Shown: positions 38,047 to 47,149, counted from the stretch's first letter. The stretch is 64,000 nucleotides of DNA from Pseudoalteromonas luteoviolacea S2607 (GCF_001625575.1 NZ_AUXV01000045.1:124001-188000); one strand, 5' to 3'. A program made the numbers and translations. The notes: generated by a model from the letters alone, not told the origin.

Positions 38047-38410
38047 AGTTTATGCGAACAAGCAAAACGCAATGATTAAAAATTTAGTAAAGGGAACTCA
38101 AGAGGTTCGTTGCGTATTTTTTGATGAAAACGCAGAACTAGAAGTAGATTTTTATTTGTTCATTTTGTTGCAGGAAGATTTAGCGGCAAGACATATTCCG
38201 ACAACGTTGCCAAAGCTGGTGGACTATTCCAATAAACATCCTGAAAAAACCCTATTCTGTTTTGCACAGGACCAAGGCGTCGAACTGATAAGCGATCACC
38301 AACTCAAGTCGATTAATGCGGTGGGTAAGCTAGTTGAAGACAATGGAGTGAGGTGGCTTACAGAGCTGCCAATCTCTTTAGATGCACTTTTTAAGCGAGG
38401 TGGGTACTGA
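38036..38410 (+). CDS. Small NDT-like protein, probably catalytically inactive paralogue
   Basis: 124 aa from ATG 38036, preceded by AAGGAG and overlapping the synthetase gene by 11 nt. By eye it is a diverged copy of the N-terminal domain of the first operon protein: VDFYLFILL corresponds to ADFCLFVIT, LPKLVDYSNK to LAEVVDTSYK, and VGKLVEDNGVRWL to IGDLVERNGAVWL. At the position of Glu68 in the large protein it has Lys60, so transferase or hydrolase activity is unlikely. It may be a nucleotide-binding or inhibitory partner. The N-terminal phosphate-binding-type loop (FLGGTCN) is also not preserved. Confidence 0.75.
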   Translation: MNIEVYANKQNAMIKNLVKGTQEVRCVFFDENAELEVDFYLFILLQEDLAARHIPTTLPKLVDYSNKHPEKTLFCFAQDQGVELISDHQLKSINAVGKLVEDNGVRWLTELPISLDALFKRGGY

Positions 38411-38412
38411 CG

Positions 38413-39162
38413 ATGTTAAGAGTAGAATTGGTTACTGGATTCGACCACTTATACGAGAGTGGGGCTGTCGATGCTCGTAAGCTCCATGCTCAAGCTGTAA
38501 AGCTCACCGAGCAAAAGGAGATAGTTTACCTAGACGCTTTGGCCAGTGTCTTACCTGCATCTAAACACGTGTGCATTTCATCAGTCGATTCATTGTTCAA
38601 GCGCTATGAGGCGGGGTTTGGCCCAATTAAAGATTTTCTATTAGGACTTAAACTCATCTCCAATCAAAATGGTGTTGTGATTAAGATCAGAGTGAATATA
38701 TTTGTTTTTGCCTTTCTTGCTCATGCTAAAAATTTAGATTTGATGTTTCATACTGAAATAGCTGCTATGCATAAATCTCGCTTCTTGAGTTGGCAAAATG
38801 CTATTCATAACTTGGTCTTGTTTGAATCCAAAGGAAGAAAAATTACCTGTGAGCAAAAGGTGCTCGTAAAGCCATATTTAAAGCTGCGTAAGATTCTCGA
38901 GCGAGACTCCACCCGTAATGAACTAGCATTATTGGCCTTACTCACTTTTTCGTGCCCAATGCACGAAAAAGAAATTTTAAAAGTGTTAGGGGGGTCTGAT
39001 TCGGGGCTTAAAGCATTGCTCTTTACTTTGCTAGATACCGGTGTAGTAACTATCTCTTGTGGGTTAGTTACAATCGAGCAAATGTATATTCCAATCGCAG
39101 TGTTTTTTGTTCGTGCAAAGCTTGGCGTTGACCTCATTCAACTGTCGCAGCGGTGGGTGTAA
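38413..39162 (+). CDS. Unknown protein of the TIR/NRPS operon
   Basis: 249 aa, not recognised. It starts two bases after the previous stop, and its own stop overlaps the next start by one base. It has no signal peptide; one moderately hydrophobic stretch (VVIKIRVNIFVFAFLAHA) is too polar for a clear membrane helix. The C-terminal part (NELALLALLTFSCPMHEKEILKVLGGSDSGLKALLFTLLDTGVVTIS, about 170-220) has the helix-helix-strand look of a winged-helix domain, which would suit a regulator or adaptor. That reading is weak. Confidence 0.65.
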   Translation: MLRVELVTGFDHLYESGAVDARKLHAQAVKLTEQKEIVYLDALASVLPASKHVCISSVDSLFKRYEAGFGPIKDFLLGLKLISNQNGVVIKIRVNIFVFAFLAHAKNLDLMFHTEIAAMHKSRFLSWQNAIHNLVLFESKGRKITCEQKVLVKPYLKLRKILERDSTRNELALLALLTFSCPMHEKEILKVLGGSDSGLKALLFTLLDTGVVTISCGLVTIEQMYIPIAVFFVRAKLGVDLIQLSQRWV

Positions 39163-40028
39163 TGGCCGAGTTGATCCAATATTTTCAAAACATCTATGTC
39201 GTGGTTTACCTAATTCTTTTAGTAATGAGCCAAATTGCTGTGCTTGCATTGTTTACACTGTTTAAAACGCGACGTAGAGCCAGGCGGGCCAAAGTCGGGT
39301 TGTCGGAGCACCGGCTTTTGTCGCACGCTAATGAATTAGAGCAGCATCGACAATTTACAAAATTACAGGCATGGGTGTTTATTTGTCAGCTTTTTGGCCT
39401 GCCAATTCTTCTTTGTGTAATCGCTTATTTTATGAGTAATGAGTCTAGCGGTATAATTGACAGTCTTACAATTTCATTTTTATTGATGTTTTTTTGGTTA
39501 ACGTTTGTTGGAACCGACGCGCTTAAGTCTTTGTTATCAGGGTTTGCGTTTAAAGTACTAGCGGGCTTCAAAAAAACGATTCAAGTGGGTGATGTGATGC
39601 AAATTGCGGATTGTAAGGGAGAGCTCATTAGTTTGGATAGCTTTCATACGCAGTTAAAGCAAGCAAATGGGTATGTTGTTACTTTTCCAACCGCAGAAAT
39701 GTGGCATCGGCGATTTGCTTGTGCAACCGCAGGAACTGCAAGTTCACCATGCGAAATCCCTTTCTTCTTGGCGAGCAATATTGGAGCGGATAAACTGCAG
39801 CGTTTTGAACGTCGCTTGTGGAATGAACTTCAAAACTCTCGGTATGTTGATTTGAGCGAACCGATTAAGATTCACTTTATGCAAAATAAAGACTGCATAG
39901 AAGTCAATGCGCTAGTGCATGTTGCACTGGCACGAAATGAGTCGGTGTTTAAAAGTGAACTGTACCGAGCAGTGCTACTGATATGTGCATTAGAAAAAAT
40001 TAGTCTTTCAAGTTGCGAGCTGGAGTAA
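39162..40028 (+). CDS. MscS-like membrane protein of the TIR/NRPS operon
   Basis: 288 aa. ATG 39162 shares a base with the previous stop. Three hydrophobic segments are seen (about 9-30, 67-88 and 98-120). The third leads into a region matching the MscS pore-lining helix and beta domain: DALKSLLSGFAFKVLAGFKKTIQVGDVMQI, then a beta-strand pair and YVVTFPTAEM, where canonical MscS proteins have a V-x-I-PN-type motif. The C-terminal alpha/beta part is shorter than usual. It could be a small-molecule- or tension-gated channel; in this operon it could be a membrane effector, which is inference. Confidence 0.8.
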   Translation: MAELIQYFQNIYVVVYLILLVMSQIAVLALFTLFKTRRRARRAKVGLSEHRLLSHANELEQHRQFTKLQAWVFICQLFGLPILLCVIAYFMSNESSGIIDSLTISFLLMFFWLTFVGTDALKSLLSGFAFKVLAGFKKTIQVGDVMQIADCKGELISLDSFHTQLKQANGYVVTFPTAEMWHRRFACATAGTASSPCEIPFFLASNIGADKLQRFERRLWNELQNSRYVDLSEPIKIHFMQNKDCIEVNALVHVALARNESVFKSELYRAVLLICALEKISLSSCELE

Positions 40029-40263
40029 TGATTTTGGTTGGGTGCTTGTTAGATTAAAGTAACACACTTGGAAAATTTAAACTAAGCAATCTTTACTAAT
40101 TAGACTATCTTTAAACCGTAGTAGAGCCAGCTGGAAAGATTGCACTTGTGGCATTGTACATAAGCGTAATGATTAGCGACTACTACAAAGAAAGGTGACG
40201 ATAAAACAGGGTGGCACATAGCTGCTGAAATCATTTCACGTTTAACAATGTAGAGAGTTAAGT

Positions 40264-40449
40264 ATGAGCTCAAATAACATCAGCATAGTAAATTTAATTT
40301 TCGCAATCTTTTTACCGCCAATTGGTGCTTTTTTGCAAGTGGGTTTTAGTGCACATTTCTTTATTAATATTGTTTTGACATTACTTGGTGGATTGCCAGG
40401 TATGATCCATGCTATTTGGCTGGTTGTAACAAATAAAACTGGCGACTAG
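40264..40449 (+). CDS. YqaE/Pmp3 family small membrane protein
   Basis: 61 aa with two hydrophobic helices, carrying the Pmp3 signature LIFAIFLPPIGAFLQVG and LTLLGGLPGMIHAIWLV. Family members are stress-induced membrane proteolipids. It has its own promoter space of about 235 nt, in which I see no clear -35/-10 pair, and a strong terminator 3'. Confidence 0.9.
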   Translation: MSSNNISIVNLIFAIFLPPIGAFLQVGFSAHFFINIVLTLLGGLPGMIHAIWLVVTNKTGD

Positions 40450-40653
40450 ATAGCGTGTGCGCCTTCTAGTAAACAAGTTTGCACATGGGTTTTGAATCGA
40501 TGAGGACTGAATATTTTGTCCATTCGGATGGATGTGGCGCTTAAAACGAATGAATTTGGTTATGCCATTCATCACAAAGACTTATGGTGAAAACTAGGTT
40601 CATTCTTGTTTGCGAGGAAACTTTGCGCCTTAAGAGTGGGTAAGTATTAAATA

Positions 40654-40688
40654 GAGTAAGTACTGTACGACGTACTTACTCTTTTTAT
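40654..40688. terminator. Terminator between the Pmp3 and Sel1 genes
   Basis: GAGTAAGTAC pairs perfectly with GTACTTACTC around 8 nt, followed by TTTTTATT on the plus strand. Confidence 0.85.
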
Positions 40689-40726
40689 TAATGAAGCACT
40701 TAAAGTCCGCTGTGGTGCTCGCGTTG

Positions 40727-41824
40727 TCAATGAAACTTGGATGCTAAGTTCTCAAAATCTTGGCATCCACTTTCTATAGACTTTTTAAAGTGGTTCTTGG
40801 CCTTTTTCAAATCAGTGTTCAAAAACCACAAGTACTGACTTAGTACGTTATCTTCGTTAAACAAATAATATCGACTTAGTTCATAATCAGCTTGGCACTC
40901 TCCAGCGTCAGCAGCTTCTAACAAATACCCAATTCCTTTTTCAGTGTTAACTACTTCAGGAACAGTCAAATAAGATAGGCCAAGTAAAAATTTAGCTCTT
41001 GAGCTGCCTTGTTTTTGCGCCTCAGTTAGCCAATAAAGGCCTTTATTTGGGTCATGATTGAGCCTTCCTGTTAATTGCATATATTCTAACCCAAGGTTAA
41101 TTTGCGATAGAACGACACCTGTATCGGCCGCCTTTCTGAGCCAAAAAACTGATTCTTCCAGCAGTGGCCTGTTAGCAAGTAAGTTGCCACGCAGATCTTC
41201 TAGTGTTGCTGACAGGTTATTCATTGATTGGGGGTGCCCTTGTTTGGCAGCTCTGTGGTAATAATTCTTTGCTTTAGAATTATCAGTTACTCTGCATTCG
41301 ACTCCTGAACTTGAAGCATAAGCGTGACCAAGCTGATATAATGCCCACACATTGCCTGTCGAACTTAGTTCCTCTAATCGGCTTGTCGCAAAATCACAAC
41401 TCCACACACCTTCATCTTGCATATAATTTGTGTATAACACATCTGAATGTGTATTGTTTTTATATGTTTTTTCTAAGACTAATAGAAACTCAGGTACCTC
41501 TTTATAATCAAATTCTTTAGATCTACGATAATATTGACCTGCTTTTCTGAAGTCGGTTCTTACGCCATATCCAGAATTGTATAAAAAGCCCAGCCGAAGA
41601 AATGAAAATGGGTGCTTGGACCTTTCATAATGTGATTTTGCTTTGTTAAAGTTTTGCTCGACTATATAACCAAACTCGTAATAAATGCCCATGACTAAGT
41701 TTGAGTAATCAGAATTAGCTGACTTGAGCTCCTCAACTGTTTTTAACTTAAGGCTATGAGACTCTTCATTTGAGTAAGACATGTAGGGAGCTAAGAATAA
41801 AATAATAATAGAGATCGTTCGCAT
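40727..41824 (-). CDS. Sel1-like repeat protein
   Basis: About 365 aa from ATG 41824 (MRTISIIILFLAPYMSYSNEE), which gives a Sec signal; the frame extends further only through a TTG. The body holds repeated Sel1/TPR-type units, for example WALYQLGHAYASSSG, SMNNLSATLED, VLSQINLGLEYMQLTG and RAKFLLGLSYLTVPE. Such proteins are periplasmic scaffolds for protein-protein contacts; no specific partner is apparent. No operon partner. Confidence 0.85.
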   Translation of the reverse strand: MRTISIIILFLAPYMSYSNEESHSLKLKTVEELKSANSDYSNLVMGIYYEFGYIVEQNFNKAKSHYERSKHPFSFLRLGFLYNSGYGVRTDFRKAGQYYRRSKEFDYKEVPEFLLVLEKTYKNNTHSDVLYTNYMQDEGVWSCDFATSRLEELSSTGNVWALYQLGHAYASSSGVECRVTDNSKAKNYYHRAAKQGHPQSMNNLSATLEDLRGNLLANRPLLEESVFWLRKAADTGVVLSQINLGLEYMQLTGRLNHDPNKGLYWLTEAQKQGSSRAKFLLGLSYLTVPEVVNTEKGIGYLLEAADAGECQADYELSRYYLFNEDNVLSQYLWFLNTDLKKAKNHFKKSIESGCQDFENLASKFH

Positions 41825-41923
41825 TTTTCTATTTTGATCAGGAAAAAACAGCAAGCTCAATTATACAGAAAATAAAATATTACAGGACTTTTAATGTATT
41901 TTCCCCAGAATCAAATAAAAGCA

Positions 41924-41950
41924 CGCGTTGAAGAAGGTGGCCGCAACGCG
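41924..41950 (-). terminator. Possible terminator after the chemoreceptor gene
   Basis: On the minus strand CGCGTTG pairs with CAACGCG across a 13-nt loop, then GTGCTTTTATTTG. The loop is long, so confidence is moderate. Confidence 0.45.
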
Positions 41951-41973
41951 CTCATATAAAGGATTTGTCCCGC

Positions 41974-43662
41974 TTACAGTTTAAAACGAGATAACTCTTC
42001 GGTCAGTTGGATACTATCTTTATTGACAGTTTCGAGCATGTTTATGACTTTGTCTAGCTCTGCAATCGAGTCACTGGCTAAGTCTCTTAGGCGGATAATA
42101 TTATTATCCATTTCTAAAGACGCATCTGACTGTTGCACCATGGCTTGCGCTATATTATCCACAGCTGCATTTGCATCATGTTCAAGTTCCATCGCTTGTT
42201 TTAGCTGCTCTGAAACTTCTCTGACTTCGTCTCTTGTTTCATCAGTTAACGTATTGCCGTTTACTACCTTATCAACAGCTTCACTCCCCATGCGCTGTAA
42301 CGCGTCTACGGTCCCCTGTATTTGATCGATTGACTGTTGGGTTCTGTGCGCCAACGCCCTTACTTCGTCTGCAACTACAGCAAAACCACGACCTTGCTCT
42401 CCGGCTCTAGCGGCTTCAATTGCTGCATTGAGTGCAAGTAAATTGGTTTGTTCAGCAATCGATTTAATTACGTCTAGCACAACACCTATTTCCTTACTTT
42501 CAGAGCTTAGATTTGTGATCACAGTAACAGATTCAGACATGACTTGAGATAGGGCGTTGATGTTCTCAACAGAATGCTCCATTTGACTGCTGGCTGAGAT
42601 CAGGTTTTTGTCGGTCTCATTGGTGCTTTGTGCTGCTTGATCCGCATTGTTAGAAATGTCTTTAATACTCACAGTGACTTGGTTAATGGCTGATGCAATT
42701 GACTGAGTTTGTGCTTCCTGTTCTTGTATTTTTGTGTGTATTGTACTCGTTGCTTCGCGAACGTTATTAACAGACACTTCAAGGTGATTAGCGGTTTCTA
42801 TGATAGATTCAATAAGTGACTTGAATTTATCTTGAAAGTGATTAAATTGGACTGCAACATTACCTATCTCATCATCGTCATCTACTTCAATAAACTTCGT
42901 TAAATCACTTTGCCCTGACGCAAGGTTAGCGAGAGAGTCTTCTAGTTTTTTCGTTCGACGCAGTACAAAACGCTCGAACATGGTGACGAGTGTGACAATC
43001 ATTAAAATTAATACAATAAAAGCACCAATTAAAATGTAATTTCTAATATTTGACGTCAATTCGGTAACATTATCTAGTGGTTTTGTTACCTCAAGCACAC
43101 CTCTTACATCGCCAAGTTTCCAGTTTGCTCTGGGCGTTAAAGGGTGAGTGTTATGACAGTTTACGCAGGCCTCTGCTTGCATTGTATCTGCAACTGCAAT
43201 TCTCAAGTATTGACTTCCATTTTTTTCAAAAAGTTTGGAGTAAACCTCTCTTGGGTTGGCTGTTAGGTAGCGCCAAGCTTCTTTTTGAAATGAATCAAGC
43301 TGTCGCTGTTTGCGGTTTGGAAATGGGTATTCACTGTAAAGTTGAACTTTAGTCCCTGACTGAGAAATTAACTCGCTTAGCTCATGAATTAATGTTGCGG
43401 GTAAAGGAAGGGCATTTTTGTCATTTCGATGTTCATAGTGAGGCGACATACCAAAAGCTTTTGCTTTCGCGATGACGTTTTTAGTGTAGTAACCCCTCAG
43501 TGTTTTAAATTGGTTTACTGTTACAACTGCATCATCGGAAGTAATCTGTAACATTGTTGACTTGATAATTGAAGGTAAAATGGTTGCGACCAAAATAGCG
43601 ACGATAACCATCATTAACCCCAAAGGGAGAACAAAGCGCCGCGTCATCGACTGACTTTTCAT
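41974..43662 (-). CDS. Methyl-accepting chemotaxis protein with c-haem DUF3365 sensor
   Basis: Chemoreceptor, about 562 aa from ATG 43662. Two membrane helices (about 8-30 and 208-232) bracket a periplasmic DUF3365/Tll0287-like domain containing CVNCHNTHP, a c-type haem site, so it probably senses redox state or a diatomic gas. A HAMP domain follows, then the MCP signalling domain with the conserved hairpin tip AEQTNLLALNAAIEAARAGEQGRGFAVVADEVR. No pentapeptide tether is seen at the C-terminus. Start choice: an upstream extension exists, but family alignment favours MKSQSMTRRF. Confidence 0.9.
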   Translation of the reverse strand: MKSQSMTRRFVLPLGLMMVIVAILVATILPSIIKSTMLQITSDDAVVTVNQFKTLRGYYTKNVIAKAKAFGMSPHYEHRNDKNALPLPATLIHELSELISQSGTKVQLYSEYPFPNRKQRQLDSFQKEAWRYLTANPREVYSKLFEKNGSQYLRIAVADTMQAEACVNCHNTHPLTPRANWKLGDVRGVLEVTKPLDNVTELTSNIRNYILIGAFIVLILMIVTLVTMFERFVLRRTKKLEDSLANLASGQSDLTKFIEVDDDDEIGNVAVQFNHFQDKFKSLIESIIETANHLEVSVNNVREATSTIHTKIQEQEAQTQSIASAINQVTVSIKDISNNADQAAQSTNETDKNLISASSQMEHSVENINALSQVMSESVTVITNLSSESKEIGVVLDVIKSIAEQTNLLALNAAIEAARAGEQGRGFAVVADEVRALAHRTQQSIDQIQGTVDALQRMGSEAVDKVVNGNTLTDETRDEVREVSEQLKQAMELEHDANAAVDNIAQAMVQQSDASLEMDNNIIRLRDLASDSIAELDKVINMLETVNKDSIQLTEELSRFKL

Positions 43663-44480
43663 AGCGAGATCATCTTCACAATAACAATGTGTCTTTAGAG
43701 CATAGTACAAACTAAAGAATTACTAGTGATTTAGTATGTTTCGTCTCACCTTTATTTAAGCAAACAGGTTTGACTCGGGGATTGAGCATAGTGTAACAGC
43801 TAAAAGCGCAATGGATAGCTACAAAGTCGATGTGAATTAACACCGCATTCGACAATATAAAGGGGTCCACCGATTATCACGTAGTACCTGTATGGACTTC
43901 TTTTTGACTGTACACGCAACCTGGTCTCCACCGGCTAAGTGTCACCGACCAATGATATGCGAATTGCGTTCACGCTAATTTGTTAATTCTGAAATATTAA
44001 TTACGCTTTTAGCTTTTAGCAAAGTGTGTTTAGAACAAAGTTTTTAATACTAAATTTATATATATTGAGTTGTTAAAAGTAAAAAAAAGAATAAACACGT
44101 TGGAAGAGCTTTAATCAAAGTATTAACGCTTGTTGAGGATAATCGTATATTCAAAATTGACGAAATACCTGAGTTGAGTTTAGGTATAAAATACTAAGTA
44201 GTATTTTCATGCTGGTACTTAACTCTAGGTCGTTACTAAGCCTTTAATATATTAACTTTATGTAATAATTTATCACCATTTGTTTTATCAATTTTAATAA
44301 TTAATTCCAAACCAATAGGCGCGGCAGAAATGTCTAACATGCACGTTTAAATTATAAAGTGCATTAAATACAGTTGGTTATGTGGGTTTGCGTGTGTGTT
44401 AGGTTGATATGTTGACATAAAGTAGTGTGGCTGACACATTGATGTTGGCAGTACAAATAAAATAATAAAAGGAAATTAAG
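43663..44480. other. Long non-coding stretch upstream of the small exported protein
   Basis: About 820 bp, very AT-rich from 43980 onwards, with stops in all frames at short intervals. No RNA gene or strong hairpin recognised. It may contain divergent promoters for the chemoreceptor and the small exported protein, or the remains of lost genes. Confidence 0.6.
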
Positions 44481-44906
44481 ATGAAAAGATATACGCTAAT
44501 GGCAGTTGTAGGCTTAGGCCTAGTGAGTGCTTCGGCATCGGCACAAGATTTAGTTGTTGAGTGTCTAATAAGCGGTACGCCTACACAACAAACTTTAACC
44601 CCTCATTTTTGCTATAGCCAAACGAATGTGCCAGATAGTGGCGTTTACTTCAAATTGAAGTCAAGCAAGCCCGTTGCTGATGTAACATGGTCTTATGGCG
44701 GTAGCTCTGGCAGTTGGAGGTGTAATGGCAATTCATCATGCTTTTACACTGCTGCACGCCGTGTAACAGCAGGCTCAGTAGAGGCATGCGTAACTCGCGT
44801 TTTATACACTGATGGCACGTGGGAAAATGCAAATGCATGTGCAACGGGAGAGTTTTGGTATAGCGGTGGAGGTCCAAACCCTTTAGACCATGAAGAAGTA
44901 GAATAA
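44481..44906 (+). CDS. Small exported Cys-containing protein, unknown
   Basis: 141 aa, preceded by AAAAGGAAATTAAG, a good ribosome-binding site. A Sec signal ends at ASASAQD. The mature part is about 120 residues, probably beta-rich, with six Cys (VVECLISG, HFCYSQ, WRCNG, SCFY, EACVT, NACATG) that could form three disulfides, and ends in an acidic tail. I do not recognise a family. Long upstream spacer and its own 3' palindrome, so it is monocistronic. Confidence 0.75.
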   Translation: MKRYTLMAVVGLGLVSASASAQDLVVECLISGTPTQQTLTPHFCYSQTNVPDSGVYFKLKSSKPVADVTWSYGGSSGSWRCNGNSSCFYTAARRVTAGSVEACVTRVLYTDGTWENANACATGEFWYSGGGPNPLDHEEVE

Positions 44907-44923
44907 GTCTAATTTTTATTCAT

Positions 44924-44946
44924 ACAAGGCTGTTTAACAGCCTTGT
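44924..44946 (+). terminator. Palindrome downstream of the small exported protein
   Basis: ACAAGGCTGTTTAACAGCCTTGT is a near-perfect hairpin; it lacks a T-run on the plus strand, so termination may be partial. Confidence 0.5.
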
Positions 44947-45106
44947 TCAGCTGCTCTAAAAGGCGATGGCGCTTTTTATTGACTGCAAGCAGGATTCAAC
45001 TGCGTATTTCCTTCTCAAAATGAAAAGTGCATTGAAGGTGCAGGCCCCCGCGCGAAAAATGAAACCAAAGCTTAATTTTAGCTACCATCGTTTCTATTAC
45101 ACTTTA

Positions 45107-46003
45107 TTAAGTCAGTTTTTCTACTAAATAGTCAATTAACACTCTGACTCGCTTGGCTTTTTGCGTATTTTGATGAAAATACAAGTACAAAGGTGAGTAA
45201 GGATACCAATAGTTTTGTAATACGGGAACAAGCGTCTGATTGTCGAAATAGTCTTGCACCATGGGGGCAACAATACGGCCGATCCCCAGACCATTTAAAG
45301 CGGCATCTAGCATCAAGTCTGTATCGTTAACTACCAATGCATGAGGCATGTCTACAGGAAGGGTTTCCCCCTGATTATCAAGAAGCAATGGGGCTAACTG
45401 ATTTGACGAAATAAAACGATACTGAATCAACTTGTGTTGTTTTAAATCATTGGGCTGACTGGGTGTGCCATATAGTTCAATGTACTTCTGTGAGGCAAAT
45501 AGCGCTTCTTTCATTGGTTGAGTGAGACGCTTTGCAACCATTCCTTCTTGAACACGCTCGCCAAACCTGATCCCTAAATCAAATCCGTCTTGCAAAATAT
45601 CGACGGTCGCATCTGAAATGGAAATTTCCAGCTCTATATTTGGGTATCGCATGCAAAACTCAGCATAAATTGGTTTTAAAAGGCTTTGGTACACAAACCT
45701 AGGGGTCGTTAAGCGAACTTTACCAGATGGATCTTTGCTTAGTTCGCTAATACCTTCAACGGCGCCATTTAGTTGCTGTACCGTGTCATGTGTTCGTTCA
45801 AATAATTGTTTACCTGCTTCAGTCAGCTCAATTCTTCGCGTGGTACGTGTAAACAGTGGCAGACCTAACTCGTTTTCCAGTGCTTTTAATGCATTGCTAA
45901 CCGAAGGCGAGGCAATCTCAAGTTTACGAGCCGCTCTTGCGATACTGCCTTCTTTCGCAATGGTATGAAACATAATTAGCTGATTAAATGTAGAACCGTT
46001 CAT
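45107..46003 (-). CDS. LysR family transcriptional regulator
   Basis: 298 aa. The N-terminal winged helix is typical (FNQLIMFHTIAKEGSIARAARKLEIASPSVSNALKALENELGLPLFTRTTRRIELTEAG), followed by the two-lobed effector domain. It is divergent from the flavodoxin-like oxidoreductase gene, the usual layout for a LysR regulator and its target. The 121-bp spacer has AATCA-N8-TGATT at 46061-46078 and two ACTAAT copies, possible operator parts. Confidence 0.92.
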   Translation of the reverse strand: MNGSTFNQLIMFHTIAKEGSIARAARKLEIASPSVSNALKALENELGLPLFTRTTRRIELTEAGKQLFERTHDTVQQLNGAVEGISELSKDPSGKVRLTTPRFVYQSLLKPIYAEFCMRYPNIELEISISDATVDILQDGFDLGIRFGERVQEGMVAKRLTQPMKEALFASQKYIELYGTPSQPNDLKQHKLIQYRFISSNQLAPLLLDNQGETLPVDMPHALVVNDTDLMLDAALNGLGIGRIVAPMVQDYFDNQTLVPVLQNYWYPYSPLYLYFHQNTQKAKRVRVLIDYLVEKLT

Positions 46004-46124
46004 TATCTCAAATATAGATTGTTAGCTAATAACTACTAATCTATTACATTTTCACTCTCTAATCATTACTAATTGATTATCTTAGACTGGATTTGTTCAT
46101 TCAGATAGGTTTAACGAGGTAAGT

Positions 46125-47084
46125 ATGAGTAGAGTTGTTGTGATTTCTGGGCACCCTAATTCAGAAGGTTCAAACGCCAATAGTGTGATCTTAAATGAAT
46201 TAAAACGTTCAGTTACTGAATTAGATGTTAGGTACTTGGATCTGCTTTATCCAGATTTTCAAATAGATGTTAAAGCGGAGCAAGATGCGCTTATTGATAC
46301 GGATATCATCGTTCTTCAATTTCCATTTTATTGGTACTCAATTCCAGCGTTACTGAAAAAATGGATTGACGATGTTTTTGCGTATGACTTCGCCTTTGGT
46401 GCCAATGGTGACAAACTCAAAGGTAAAGACCTGATATTGTCATTTACGGTAGGTGGTCCAGAGGAATCTTATGATCCACTAGGCTACAACCACTTTACGA
46501 TAGAGCAGCTCATATACCCAATACAGCAAACGGCTTACTTGACGGGGCTCAATTTTAACAAACCAATTTATACCCATAGAATGGTTTATATAGAAGGCGT
46601 TTATAACAAGTTAGAAGATGTACAAAGTCGCGCAGCGTCTCATGCTCAAAGGCTTTTTGCGCTTATTGACGAGCTCAAGAGCGCCCCTGAGGCAACAATC
46701 AACAAATTCATAAAACAATGGTTTGAAAACTTTGATGCATTGCCAAATGACTCTGCACTTTTTACACAGTACCTGTCAGACGATATCACTTTGATTATGC
46801 CCGAAGGTGAGTTTAGAGGACACAGCGGATTTAGAGATTGGTACAAAGGAGCGAGAGAAACGTTTAAACCAAACTGCGAACATGTGGTTGAGCAAATCAC
46901 AGTCAATAAAAAAGGGGAGCAGTCTTATCTCGTTGAATTACGTGTGAGGCTACTAGCTGACACATTTGCAGATTCAAAACTACAAGGGGAGAAAATAAAT
47001 CTATTAGTTAATGAGCTATGGGAGCTTGAGGTAAGAGAACACAATGAGATTGAAATATCTCAATATACCGTGGAAGTTGTTTAG
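46125..47084 (+). CDS. NAD(P)H oxidoreductase (flavodoxin-like fold) fused to an NTF2/SnoaL-like domain
   Basis: 319 aa. The N-terminal ~185 residues are an MdaB/KefF-type quinone reductase fold: VVVISGHPNSEGSNAN for phosphate binding, LQFPFYWYSIPALLKKWIDDVF and FTVGGPEESYDPLGYN. The C-terminal part (about 195-319) reads as an NTF2/SnoaL-like domain (KQWFENFDALPNDSALFTQYLSDDITLIMPEGEFRGHSGFRDWY). The fusion is unusual among these reductases. Probably reduces quinones or electrophiles under control of the divergent LysR gene. GAGGTAAGT precedes the ATG. Confidence 0.85.
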   Translation: MSRVVVISGHPNSEGSNANSVILNELKRSVTELDVRYLDLLYPDFQIDVKAEQDALIDTDIIVLQFPFYWYSIPALLKKWIDDVFAYDFAFGANGDKLKGKDLILSFTVGGPEESYDPLGYNHFTIEQLIYPIQQTAYLTGLNFNKPIYTHRMVYIEGVYNKLEDVQSRAASHAQRLFALIDELKSAPEATINKFIKQWFENFDALPNDSALFTQYLSDDITLIMPEGEFRGHSGFRDWYKGARETFKPNCEHVVEQITVNKKGEQSYLVELRVRLLADTFADSKLQGEKINLLVNELWELEVREHNEIEISQYTVEVV

Positions 47085-47149
47085 CATAACCTCAATAAAC
47101 GCATGATTGGGAGTTGAAAGCTCAGTGGCATTGATCTTTTTGATTCTGA

